Shown piece by piece: positions 1 through 6,477 of a stretch of 6,842 bases of DNA (its first letter is position 1; the number at the start of each line of letters is the position of its first letter). The stretch spans positions 1-6,842 of the forward strand of contig CAZBWE010000111.1 in the NCBI GenBank assembly GCA_964495465.1, in the 5' to 3' direction. This stretch comes from CAZBWE01 sp964495465 (GTDB taxonomy: Bacteria; Planctomycetota; Phycisphaerae; Sedimentisphaerales; Anaerobacaceae). Both the position numbers and the translations under genes were made by a program. The notes under the pieces were generated by a model, which saw nothing but the letters and a program-made list of their open reading frames with translations, had not been told where the DNA came from and ran no database searches.

Positions 1-8
1 CAGGAAGA

Positions 9-536
9 TTAAGGTATAAAGTACCCGATAACAGGGAAATTCCTGAAGAACTCAATGGCCTGTGGGTCAACTCTTTTGGTAGTGCAGACAAACTCACCGC
101 TGCCAAGCTGGGCGAGGATATATTTGCCAAAAGCAAACTGGCCCACTGCAACATAACCTGCGACAAACTGTCCGACACCCAGATATGCCCCGACAGCTAC
201 CTGTCCCAACGCCGCCAGTCCCGACGATAATTGCCCCAATCCTAAAAGGATTCCAAAGGCAACCTGCCCGACTGCTATCAGGCCTAAAGCCGCCTGGCCG
301 ACGGCGACAAAGCCACAGGCGATTCTTCCTACAGCGATAATACCTTTTGCGCAGATACGCCTTCCGGTTTCGGGACTTCTGCCATAAGTATAATGAATCA
401 AAGGTATCCCGAACATTGTCTTATGGGTTCTGAATTCGTGGAAGCTGGTTCCGTTTATATACATATACCGTCGCCAGACGCCAAAATTAGTCTCCCTGAT
501 TTTGTATTCGACCTCTTCTAATAAAAGATTTCCCAT
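9..536 (-). CDS. Hypothetical protein with glycine-rich decapeptide repeats
   Basis: Function unknown; I recognise no named family. The protein is 175 aa from the chosen ATG at 536, which has an AAGGGAGA ribosome binding site a few bases upstream; an upstream in-frame start at 602 has no such site and would add 22 residues. Residues 1-60 are polar and mixed (YKIRETNFGVWRRYMYINGT and following). Residues 65-147 are about eight tandem units of 10-11 residues of the form G-x-x-A-V-G-Q-x-A-x, for example GFVAVGQAAL, GLIAVGQVAF and GYVAVGQFAF, so Gly recurs about every five residues with small or aliphatic residues between. A short polar tail ends in GYFIP. No typical signal peptide is visible. 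The pattern could form a beta-solenoid related in logic to pentapeptide repeats, or glycine-zipper membrane helices; the sequence alone does not decide. It is transcribed away from rsmD, so no operon partner is seen; its downstream side is cut by the window edge. Confidence 0.75.
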   Translation of the reverse strand: MGNLLLEEVEYKIRETNFGVWRRYMYINGTSFHEFRTHKTMFGIPLIHYTYGRSPETGRRICAKGIIAVGRIACGFVAVGQAALGLIAVGQVAFGILLGLGQLSSGLAALGQVAVGAYLGVGQFVAGYVAVGQFAFGKYILAQLGSGEFVCTTKRVDPQAIEFFRNFPVIGYFIP

Positions 537-540
537 AATT

Positions 541-548
541 TCTCCCTT
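541..548 (-). promoter_or_regulatory. Ribosome binding site that fixes the start at 536
   Basis: The minus strand reads AAGGGAGA followed by four bases and then ATG. This is a good Shine-Dalgarno match and is the reason to prefer the ATG at 536 over the upstream in-frame start at 602. Confidence 0.7.
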
Positions 549-574
549 GTATATAAGATATCGTTCGGCGGTTA

Positions 575-602
575 ATTTTAACATTTTAAGGACAATCTGC
601 AA
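575..602 (-). promoter_or_regulatory. Possible sigma70 promoter of the decapeptide-repeat gene
   Basis: Reading the minus strand, TTGCAG (597-602) and TAAAAT (575-580) are separated by 16 bases and lie about 40 bases before the ATG at 536. The -10 box matches TATAAT in five of six places, but the -35 box in only three. The region is AT-rich, so a chance match is possible. The location in the 137-bp divergent spacer is right for a promoter. Confidence 0.3.
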
Positions 603-673
603 TAGTTAATTTAGACAGGACCAAACAAAATATCTCGCTCGAAACAGGCCGTTTGGGTATATTACATTTTAGA

Positions 674-1327
674 ATGCGAATCATAGCAGGAACAAGACGC
701 AGGATGAAGCTGCTCAGCCCAAAGACCGACGTATCCCGGCCAATAACCGACAGGGTCAAGGAAGCGCTTTTCAGCGTGTTATGTAAATACGATTTGCCGA
801 ATGGTAAAGTCGTGGCAGATTTGTTCTGTGGGGTCGGCTCTTTAGGGCTTGAGGCATTGAGCAGGGGGGCTGATTTTGTTTGTTTTGTCGAGCAGGACTC
901 AAAGATAGCAGCGGTATTAGAGAAGAATATTGAAAAGGCAGGGTTTATTAACCAGTCACAAGTTATTCGGGCTGACGCCTTTAAAATGGGAGTATGGCAC
1001 GGTCAACATGGCGTTTTTTCACGGGCTGGAAGCCCGTGTTACTACGATCTTATTTTTGTTGACCCGCCTTATGCCTTTACGAAAAACGTTGTGCAGGATT
1101 CGCCTCTATGCAAACTGCTTATTTCAATCTCAGAGCAATTAAATACAGATGGAATTGTCGTAGTAAGAACAGAAGGGCGAACAGAACTATTGAATCAATA
1201 TGGCTTATTAGAGATAATAGAGCGGCGCCAGTGGGGGACGATGGCAGTAACGATATTGCAAAAGCAGGAGTCAGCCACAAAGGCACGAAGACACAAAGAA
1301 ATGAAAAAAGTAATTAACCACGGATGA
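674..1327 (+). CDS. rsmD: 16S rRNA (guanine(966)-N(2))-methyltransferase, RsmD family
   Basis: S-adenosylmethionine-dependent enzyme that in E. coli methylates N2 of G966 of 16S rRNA during 30S assembly in the cytoplasm. The N-terminus MRIIAGTRRRMKL and the following RPITDRVKEALFSVL (residues 22-36) are typical of the family. The SAM-binding loop is DLFCGVGSLGLEALSRGA (49-66), with the acidic VEQD at the end of strand 2 (72-75). The catalytic motif is DPPY (130-133) in DLIFVDPPYAF. The protein is 217 aa, about 20-30 longer than usual. The excess lies in two places: the loop at about 109-122, partly encoded by a palindrome, and the basic C-terminal tail at about 201-217, encoded by a repeat element that also provides the stop. 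I chose the ATG at 674 because family members begin MRII; a TTG at 653 is also in frame. Neither start has a clear ribosome binding site. It faces away from the repeat-protein gene and lies upstream of the CCA-enzyme gene. Confidence 0.93.
   Translation: MRIIAGTRRRMKLLSPKTDVSRPITDRVKEALFSVLCKYDLPNGKVVADLFCGVGSLGLEALSRGADFVCFVEQDSKIAAVLEKNIEKAGFINQSQVIRADAFKMGVWHGQHGVFSRAGSPCYYDLIFVDPPYAFTKNVVQDSPLCKLLISISEQLNTDGIVVVRTEGRTELLNQYGLLEIIERRQWGTMAVTILQKQESATKARRHKEMKKVINHG
1020..1038. repeat. Perfect 8-bp palindrome with 3-base loop inside rsmD
   Basis: CACGGGCT, loop GGA, AGCCCGTG: both arms are fully complementary. It encodes residues 116-122 of RsmD (SRAGSPC) in the loop just before the DLIFVDPPY motif. 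Short hairpins of this CACGGGCT-GGA-AGCCCGTG type occur as dispersed elements in various bacterial genomes, as far as I recall; that this copy is one of them is inference. Confidence 0.7.
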
Positions 1328-1380
1328 ATACGATTTGACACAAATAAAAGAAAAAATTAGTGCCTTTGTGTCTTGGTGGC
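1274..1380. repeat. Composite repeat with inverted CACAAAG-rich arms between rsmD and the CCA-enzyme gene
   Basis: The left arm (1274-1298) is made of short units GCCACAAAG, GCACGAAG and ACACAAAG. The right arm (1361-1380) is the reverse complement of GCCACCAAG, ACACAAAG and GCA, so the arms form an imperfect inverted repeat of about 20 bases. Between them lies an AT-rich core with TTAACCACGGATGAATAC, another word often seen in dispersed bacterial repeats. The element encodes the last residues and the stop of rsmD and ends 10 bases before the ATG of the next gene. Transcribed RNA could pair the arms into a stem with a loop of about 60 bases. Confidence 0.75.
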
Positions 1381-1390
1381 AAAAAACAGA

Positions 1391-2149
1391 ATGAATAATA
1401 AACGAGCAGCAATAAGAGTAATCAGGCGACTAAACCACAATGGTTACCGGGCCCTGTTGGCCGGCGGCTGTGTGAGAGATATGCTTTTAGGTCGTGCCGC
1501 CAGCGACTATGATGTGGCTACAAATGCCCAGCCGGAAGATGTAATAAAGATATTCAGACGAACGTTAAAGATCGGGGCAAAATTCGGCGTAGTGATTGTC
1601 CTGACCGAAGGCCGGCAGATAGAAGTGGCAACGTTTAGAACCGAAACCGGATATGCAGACGGCAGACACCCAGGTGCCGTAAAATTTGCCGGTGCCGCTG
1701 AAGACGCCAGCCGAAGAGACTTCACCATAAACGGAATGTTCTACGACCCTGTAAAAGAAAAGATAATCGATTATGTCGGCGGGCAAAAAGACCTGAAAAA
1801 ACANNNNNNNNNNNNNNNNNNNNNNNNNNNNNNNNNNNNNNNNNNNNNNNNNNNNNNNNNNNNNNNNNNNNNNNNNNNNNNNNNNNNNNNNNNNNNNNNN
1901 NNNGGCAGAAAGAGAATTGCCCCGCTGATAAACCTGCGCAAAAGGATAAAGGCACTCGGCGATGTTGAGTTGAGACCGAAGCCGCTGCTCAACGGCCATG
2001 ATTTGATTCGGCTGGGAGCGGTGCCTGGACCTGACGTAGGACAATTAGCCGAAGAAATGTATATCGCCCAGTTAGAAGGGAAATTGCAAACCGCCGAACA
2101 AGCCGGACAATGGGCACAAAACTGGCTCCAAAGGCATAAAACGAGATAA
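1391..2149 (+). CDS. CCA tRNA nucleotidyltransferase / poly(A) polymerase family (class II), interrupted by assembly gap
   Basis: Class II nucleotidyltransferase that adds or repairs the 3' CCA of tRNAs, or adds poly(A) tails; the two activities cannot be told apart here, though CCA addition is the better guess. The head domain before the gap shows LLAGGCVRDMLLG (22-34, the GG-x-VRD loop), SDYDVAT (38-44, catalytic Asp39 and Asp41), IEVATFR (77-83) and RRDFTINGM (108-116). After the gap, 81 residues carry the family's C-terminal stretch: KPLLNGHDLIRLG, PGPDVGQL and AQLEGKLQTAEQAG. Both parts fit one gene, and the frame is open across the Ns only because 100 was used as filler. Full-length relatives are usually about 400-450 aa, whereas 137 plus 81 codons are visible, so roughly 200 codons are probably missing. 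The start is ATG 1391 rather than TTG 1373, which lies inside the repeat; no strong ribosome binding site is present, only GGTGG at 1375-1379. Confidence 0.88.
   Translation: MNNKRAAIRVIRRLNHNGYRALLAGGCVRDMLLGRAASDYDVATNAQPEDVIKIFRRTLKIGAKFGVVIVLTEGRQIEVATFRTETGYADGRHPGAVKFAGAAEDASRRDFTINGMFYDPVKEKIIDYVGGQKDLKKXXXXXXXXXXXXXXXXXXXXXXXXXXXXXXXXXXGRKRIAPLINLRKRIKALGDVELRPKPLLNGHDLIRLGAVPGPDVGQLAEEMYIAQLEGKLQTAEQAGQWAQNWLQRHKTR
1804..1903. other. Assembly gap of 100 Ns
   Basis: Exactly 100 undetermined bases, the conventional filler for a scaffold join of unknown length. It removes the middle of the CCA-enzyme gene. Family length suggests that more than 100 bases are missing. Confidence 0.98.
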
Positions 2150-2161
2150 AAAACAGGACTG

Positions 2162-2190
2162 TTGAATCTGCATTAAATTGCTGTTATATT
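2162..2190 (+). promoter_or_regulatory. Probable sigma70-type promoter of the xylan cluster
   Basis: TTGAAT (2162-2167) and TATATT (2185-2190) are separated by 17 bases. The -35 box matches TTGACA in four of six places and the -10 box matches TATAAT in five of six. A start about seven bases downstream would give a 5' leader of about 50 bases before the symporter ATG at 2247. The position, in the 97-bp spacer between a housekeeping gene and the sugar genes, supports a separate transcription unit. I see no convincing operator palindrome or riboswitch in the leader. Confidence 0.5.
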
Positions 2191-2233
2191 CGCGGGCAAC
2201 TTTCTGACTCTAACAACGACTTCGAATTCAGTT

Positions 2234-2240
2234 AAAGGAG
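2234..2240 (+). promoter_or_regulatory. Strong ribosome binding site of the symporter gene
   Basis: AAAGGAG lies six bases before ATG 2247. It is the best Shine-Dalgarno match on the plus strand of the window, and the genes downstream in the cluster lack one this good, as expected if this is the first cistron. Confidence 0.8.
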
Positions 2241-2246
2241 TAATCT

Positions 2247-3608
2247 ATGGCATCCGAATCACAAAAACTCTCCCTAAAGGAGAAAATCGGTTACGGTCTC
2301 GGTGACAGCGCAGCAAATTTCATTTTCCAGACGGTAATGATGTTTTTGATGATATTCTACACCGACGTGCTGGGAATCTCCGGGATAGCAGCCGGATGGA
2401 TTTTTCTTTCTACGAGGATATTTGACGCTGTCAATGACCCAATGATGGGAGCCATTGCCGACCGGACGAAGACCCGCTGGGGCAAATTCCGCCCGTGGGT
2501 ATTGATTACCGCTATTCCCTTCGGAGTAATCGGAGTCCTTATGTTCACGGCCCCGAATCTCAGCACAACAAGCAAAATCATATATGCCTTTATAACCTAT
2601 AACCTGATGATGCTTATATATACCGTGAATAACGTCCCGTACTGTGCAATGACGGGCGTTCTGACCGGCGACTCAATAGAGCGAACGGGGCTGTCGCAGT
2701 ATCGTTTTATCTTCGCAATGCTTGCGACATTTGTAGTTCAGAGCTTTGCGATGGATTTGGTTAAATACTTCGGCAAAGGTAACGATGCCAAGGGTTTTCA
2801 GCTTACAATGACGATTTTCTGTAGTTTGGCTGTGGTATTTTTCATTATCACTTTTCTTACAACCAAGGAGCGAGTTAAACCCGACCCGAAACAAAAAACG
2901 TCCATTAAACGTGACGTTTCTGATTTGGTGCACAACAAGCAGTGGATTGCGCTGTTCTTTTTGACTGTTTTTATATTTGTCTATCTTTCGCTGCGAGGAG
3001 CGATGACACCTTTTTATTTCAAATACTATGTAGGACGGGAGGACCTTTTGGGCAAGTTCAATATGCTTGGAATGGGTGTTACACTTGGTGCCATACTTTT
3101 AGCCAAGCCGCTTTCCGTCCGCTTTGGGAAGCGCAATACTTTTCTGGTGTGCCTGTTTCTTACGGCTGTTTTCGCGTCCGCATATTTATTCATACCACGA
3201 GATGCGATTGCAGTTATGTTCGTTTTGCAGGTTTTGGTTTCAGGCTGTTACGCCCCGACAATTCCGATGTTGTGGGCGATGATGGCCGACGTTGCGGATT
3301 ACGGAGAATGGAAGACCGGCCGACGTGCCACGGGTATGACTTTTTCAGCAACGACATTCGGGTTAAAAATGGGGCTTGGCTTAGGCGGGGCTCTGACAGG
3401 GTGGTTGCTATCATATTACGGATACATCGCGAACCAGGAACAAACAGAGTTTGCCCTTAAAGGGATTCGCTGGATGATGAGTATTATTCCGGCTATCCCC
3501 TTCTTCATAGGCGTCGCTATGCTTTTCTTCTATAAAATCAATAAGCATACAGAATTGCAAATGACACAGGAGCTAATCGAACGGCGCAAACAGTATAAAA
3601 ATGATTAA
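2247..3608 (+). CDS. GPH-family (MelB/XynP-like) sugar:cation symporter
   Basis: Inner-membrane symporter of the glycoside-pentoside-hexuronide:cation family within the MFS fold, expected to bring a sugar into the cytoplasm with H+ or Na+. The 453 aa match the usual length, and the hydrophobicity fits 12 membrane helices. Family marks are IGYGLGDSAANF (14-25), FYTDVLGIS (37-45) and the N-half signature RIFDAVNDPMMGAIADRTKTRWGK with FRPW (57-84). In that signature Asp60 and Asp64 align with the cation-site Asp55 and Asp59 of E. coli MelB. In the C-half, ADVADYGEWKTGRRATGM (347-364) is the second conserved loop. The substrate is inferred from the neighbours: xylose, xylobiose or another xylan-derived sugar. 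The GH10 gene begins 35 bases after its stop, so the two are probably co-transcribed. The start is secure because of the strong ribosome binding site. Confidence 0.92.
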   Translation: MASESQKLSLKEKIGYGLGDSAANFIFQTVMMFLMIFYTDVLGISGIAAGWIFLSTRIFDAVNDPMMGAIADRTKTRWGKFRPWVLITAIPFGVIGVLMFTAPNLSTTSKIIYAFITYNLMMLIYTVNNVPYCAMTGVLTGDSIERTGLSQYRFIFAMLATFVVQSFAMDLVKYFGKGNDAKGFQLTMTIFCSLAVVFFIITFLTTKERVKPDPKQKTSIKRDVSDLVHNKQWIALFFLTVFIFVYLSLRGAMTPFYFKYYVGREDLLGKFNMLGMGVTLGAILLAKPLSVRFGKRNTFLVCLFLTAVFASAYLFIPRDAIAVMFVLQVLVSGCYAPTIPMLWAMMADVADYGEWKTGRRATGMTFSATTFGLKMGLGLGGALTGWLLSYYGYIANQEQTEFALKGIRWMMSIIPAIPFFIGVAMLFFYKINKHTELQMTQELIERRKQYKND

Positions 3609-3643
3609 GCCAAAATCTCGTTGAGTGTTTGAAAGAGTATAGA

Positions 3644-4777
3644 GTGAAAAGCGTTTCTGATATAAAAGTATATTTGATAATCGGGCTGGCCATTACTTTC
3701 AATGTCGCCGGCTGTAGTCGGCAAACAACGCTGAAAGAAGCGTTCAAAAAGGACTTTTATATCGGTGCGGCTTTGAACCAGGAACAAATTTCCGGCAAAG
3801 ATGCAAACGCAATTGCAGTTGTCCGGAAACACTTCAACAGTATTACACCCGAGAATATCCTGAAGTGGTCGTTGGTTCATCCGGAACCGAACACGTACAA
3901 TTTCGAGCCGGCTGACCAATTTGTGGCGCTGGGCGAAAAAAACAATATGTTCATTGTCGGCCATACCCTTGTCTGGCATCATCAAGCACCGGACTGGCTG
4001 TTTGTGGGCACAACGGGCAAACCGGTTGACCGCGAGATTCTGCTTAAGCGAATGAAAGAACACATTTTTACAGTTGTAGGCCGTTACAAGGGGCGTATTG
4101 ATGGCTGGGACGTCGTCAATGAAGCCGTCGGAAATGATGGACAAATGCGAAAAAATAAATGGGTTGAGATAATCGGCAAAGACTACGTCCAAAAGGCCTT
4201 CGAATACGCCCGCCAGGCCGACCCGAAAGCAGAACTTTATTATAACGACTTCAATATGTGGCAAAAAGGCCAGCGTGAAGGTGTGATTCGATTGATTCGT
4301 GATTTGCAGTCAAAAGGCGTGCGTGTTGACGGCATCGGCATACAGGGACACTACGGGCTGGACTACCCTCCACTCGACGAGCTTGAGGAAAGTATTGTCG
4401 CCTTTGCCGAATTAGGCGTTAAGGTTATGATAACAGAACTGGATATTACCGTCCTTCCCAGCGCCTGGGGCCATAGGGGTGCTGATATTACTCTTAACTT
4501 CGAGCTGCAGGAAAAGCTTAATCCCTACGTAAAGGGGCTGCCGGACTCCGAGCAGAATAACCTGGCCGGACGCTATGCAGAATTATTTTCACTCTTTCAT
4601 AAGCACCGAGACAAGATAAGCAGGGTAACTTTCTGGGGCGTTCACGATGGGCAATCGTGGCGCAACTACTGGCCAGTCGAAGGGCGGACAGATTATCCGT
4701 TGTTATTCGACCGTCAATATCAGCCCAAACCGGCCTTCTACACAATCATCAAAATAGCCAGTAACAAGAACCAATAA
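3644..4777 (+). CDS. Endo-1,4-beta-xylanase, GH10, predicted lipoprotein
   Basis: Retaining endo-xylanase that cuts the beta-1,4 backbone of xylan. It is 377 aa from GTG 3644. A TTG at 3629 is in frame and would add five residues; GTG is preferred for the purine-rich GAAAGAG six bases upstream, but this is not certain. The N-terminus is a lipoprotein signal with hydrophobic core VYLIIGLAITF and lipobox VAGC (Cys24), so the enzyme should be membrane-anchored outside the cytoplasm. The rest is one GH10 barrel with no carbohydrate-binding module. It shows SITPENILKW (66-75), GHTLVWHHQAPDW (106-118), the acid/base WDVVNE with Glu160, YYNDFN (199-204), GIGIQGHY (230-237), the nucleophile MITELDI with Glu265, and FWGVHDGQSW (330-339). 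All key residues are present. It lies between the symporter and the GH43 gene (16 bases to the latter). Confidence 0.95.
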   Translation: MKSVSDIKVYLIIGLAITFNVAGCSRQTTLKEAFKKDFYIGAALNQEQISGKDANAIAVVRKHFNSITPENILKWSLVHPEPNTYNFEPADQFVALGEKNNMFIVGHTLVWHHQAPDWLFVGTTGKPVDREILLKRMKEHIFTVVGRYKGRIDGWDVVNEAVGNDGQMRKNKWVEIIGKDYVQKAFEYARQADPKAELYYNDFNMWQKGQREGVIRLIRDLQSKGVRVDGIGIQGHYGLDYPPLDELEESIVAFAELGVKVMITELDITVLPSAWGHRGADITLNFELQEKLNPYVKGLPDSEQNNLAGRYAELFSLFHKHRDKISRVTFWGVHDGQSWRNYWPVEGRTDYPLLFDRQYQPKPAFYTIIKIASNKNQ

Positions 4778-4793
4778 TTATAAACGAATCGAT

Positions 4794-6416
4794 ATGAAGA
4801 AAGAAACCGGAATTAAATTTTCGATAGTGCTTGCTTTATCAACGCTTACGTTACTCGGTTGTTCGCAGGGGCAGCCAAAAACATTCCAGAATCCGATTAT
4901 CAGCGGTTTTTATCCAGACCCAAGTATCTGCCGTGTTGGTGAAGATTATTATATGGTGCACAGCTCGTTCGAGTATTTTCCGGGCGTCCCTGTTTTTCAC
5001 AGCAAAGATTTAGTGCACTGGCGTCAAATAGGATACTGCCTCACACGCAAAAGCCAGTTACGGCTTACAAAGATGAGGGCTTCCGGTGGGATTTATGCAC
5101 CGACACTTCGCTATCATAAAGGCACATTTTATATGGTAACAACCAACGCAGGTGGCGGCGGAAATTTTTATGTTACCACCACCAACCCGGCTGGTCCCTG
5201 GTCGGAACCGGTTTGGCTGGACCGTAGCGGAATTGACCCATCTCTTTTCTTCGATGATGACGGCACGGTCTATTATACCCGACACGAGGGTATGGGGGAT
5301 GGTTATATTGCTCAGGGAACGCTCGACCTGAAATCAGGAAAACTTCAGGGCCCTTTAAGAAAAATATGGAGGGGCACAGGCGACGTCTGGCCGGAAGGAC
5401 CGCATTTATACAAGATAAATGGCAAGTATTTTCTGATGATAGCAGAAGGCGGGACCAGCTACGACCATAAGGTTACAATCGCTCGCAGCGATTCTCCCTG
5501 GGGACCATTTGAACCCAATCCAGATAATCCAATTCTTACCCATATCAATCGCCCCGACCATCCTATCCAGGCGCTGGGGCACGCGGATATGGTTGAAACG
5601 CCGGACGGCTGGTGGATGGTCTGTCTGGGCATTCGGCCTCAGGGCGGCAGGTTCCACCATTTAGGGCGCGAGACTTTTCTGGCACCGCTTAGCTGGACTG
5701 AAGATGGCTGGCCGGTTGTCAATAACAATGGCACAATAGAGCTGACACTGCCTGCACCTCAACTAACTCAGAAAACCTGGGAAAAAATCCCGGCCAAAGA
5801 TGGTTTCAACAATTTCGAGCTGGGTCTTGCGTGGAATTTTCTCAGGAATCCTTACGAAGAAGATTTTTCATTGACTGAACGGCCTAGATATCTGCGTCTT
5901 AACGGCTCAGCCGTGACGCTTAACGACCAGGATTCACCGGCCTTTGTTGGTCGTCGCCAAACTGATTTTAACTGTATAGCATCAACTCTGCTTGAGTTCG
6001 AACCCAACAGTGAAAATGAGGAAGCCGGCCTCGTGGCTCGACAGAACGATAAACACCATTATGAAATCGGCGTGACTCTGCGACAGGGCAAACGCCAGGT
6101 CTTCTTCCGGAAAGTACTCAAAGGCAAGATAATAGAACCCGTTAAATACATCGATATCCAATCCGGCCCTGTAACGCTTTCGGTTAAGGCATCTCCATTG
6201 TCTTATGAGTTTTCCTGCACATCCTCTACGGGGGCTCAGGAGTCATTAGGCACGGCCCTGACGAAGGATTTGTCCGTTGAAGAGATAGGTTTTGAAGATG
6301 GGATGTGTTTTACCGGCGTGTACTTCGGCATGTATGCAACCGGTAACGGCAGGAAATGCACTACACCGGTTGATTTTGACTGGTTTGAGTACTTGTCCGC
6401 CGAAGAGGGTTTTTGA
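4794..6416 (+). CDS. GH43 beta-xylosidase / alpha-L-arabinofuranosidase, predicted lipoprotein
   Basis: Inverting exo-glycosidase that removes xylose (or arabinose) from xylo-oligosaccharides. The protein is 540 aa, as usual for two-domain XynB-type GH43 enzymes. A lipoprotein signal ends in LLGC (Cys23), so it acts in the periplasm or on the outer membrane. The five-bladed propeller (about 31-325) carries the three catalytic residues: Asp42 in FYPDPSI (base), Asp148 in GIDPSLFFDDDG (pKa modulator) and Glu201 in VWPEGPHLYK (acid). LGHADMVETPDGWW (261-274) has the conserved propeller His263. Residues from about 335 form the C-terminal beta-sandwich of this group, which in known enzymes closes the active site. 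Xylosidase is favoured by the N-terminal stretch SSFEYFPGVPVFHSKDLVHW, but many relatives also act on arabinosides. It starts 16 bases after the GH10 stop with no clear Shine-Dalgarno site, suggesting translation from the same mRNA. Confidence 0.93.
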   Translation: MKKETGIKFSIVLALSTLTLLGCSQGQPKTFQNPIISGFYPDPSICRVGEDYYMVHSSFEYFPGVPVFHSKDLVHWRQIGYCLTRKSQLRLTKMRASGGIYAPTLRYHKGTFYMVTTNAGGGGNFYVTTTNPAGPWSEPVWLDRSGIDPSLFFDDDGTVYYTRHEGMGDGYIAQGTLDLKSGKLQGPLRKIWRGTGDVWPEGPHLYKINGKYFLMIAEGGTSYDHKVTIARSDSPWGPFEPNPDNPILTHINRPDHPIQALGHADMVETPDGWWMVCLGIRPQGGRFHHLGRETFLAPLSWTEDGWPVVNNNGTIELTLPAPQLTQKTWEKIPAKDGFNNFELGLAWNFLRNPYEEDFSLTERPRYLRLNGSAVTLNDQDSPAFVGRRQTDFNCIASTLLEFEPNSENEEAGLVARQNDKHHYEIGVTLRQGKRQVFFRKVLKGKIIEPVKYIDIQSGPVTLSVKASPLSYEFSCTSSTGAQESLGTALTKDLSVEEIGFEDGMCFTGVYFGMYATGNGRKCTTPVDFDWFEYLSAEEGF

Positions 6417-6477
6417 TGCCGATTAAGTGACGGAATAATCGAGATTTTAATCGATAAAAAATGAAAGAATATTATTT

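Noticed and set aside
1271..1380. The CACAAAG unit series as a CRISPR array
   Set aside because: The units are adjacent 8-9 base words without spacers, and the two arms are inverted rather than direct.
2152..2163. AACAG-GA-CTGTT inverted repeat after the CCA-enzyme stop as a terminator
   Set aside because: The stem is short and AT-rich, the loop would be only two bases, and no T-run follows.
2183..2200. GTTATATTCGCGGGCAAC as a LacI-type operator at the promoter
   Set aside because: Only the outer three and the central base pairs are symmetric; the inner positions do not match.
2942..3460. Plus-strand open frame of 172 codons inside the symporter gene
   Set aside because: It is out of frame within a conserved membrane protein, and its Cys/Arg-rich translation is typical of a shifted frame.
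3605..4264. Minus-strand open frame of 219 codons opposite the GH10 gene
   Set aside because: It is fully antisense to a GH10 gene with intact catalytic motifs, resembles no family I know, and has no ribosome binding site; it is a shadow of the coding strand.
4787..6455. AATCGAT before both the GH43 start (4787-4793) and the esterase start (6449-6455) as a shared regulatory word
   Set aside because: Seven bases with a self-complementary ATCGAT core can recur by chance, and their distances to the start codons differ (0 versus 22 bases).
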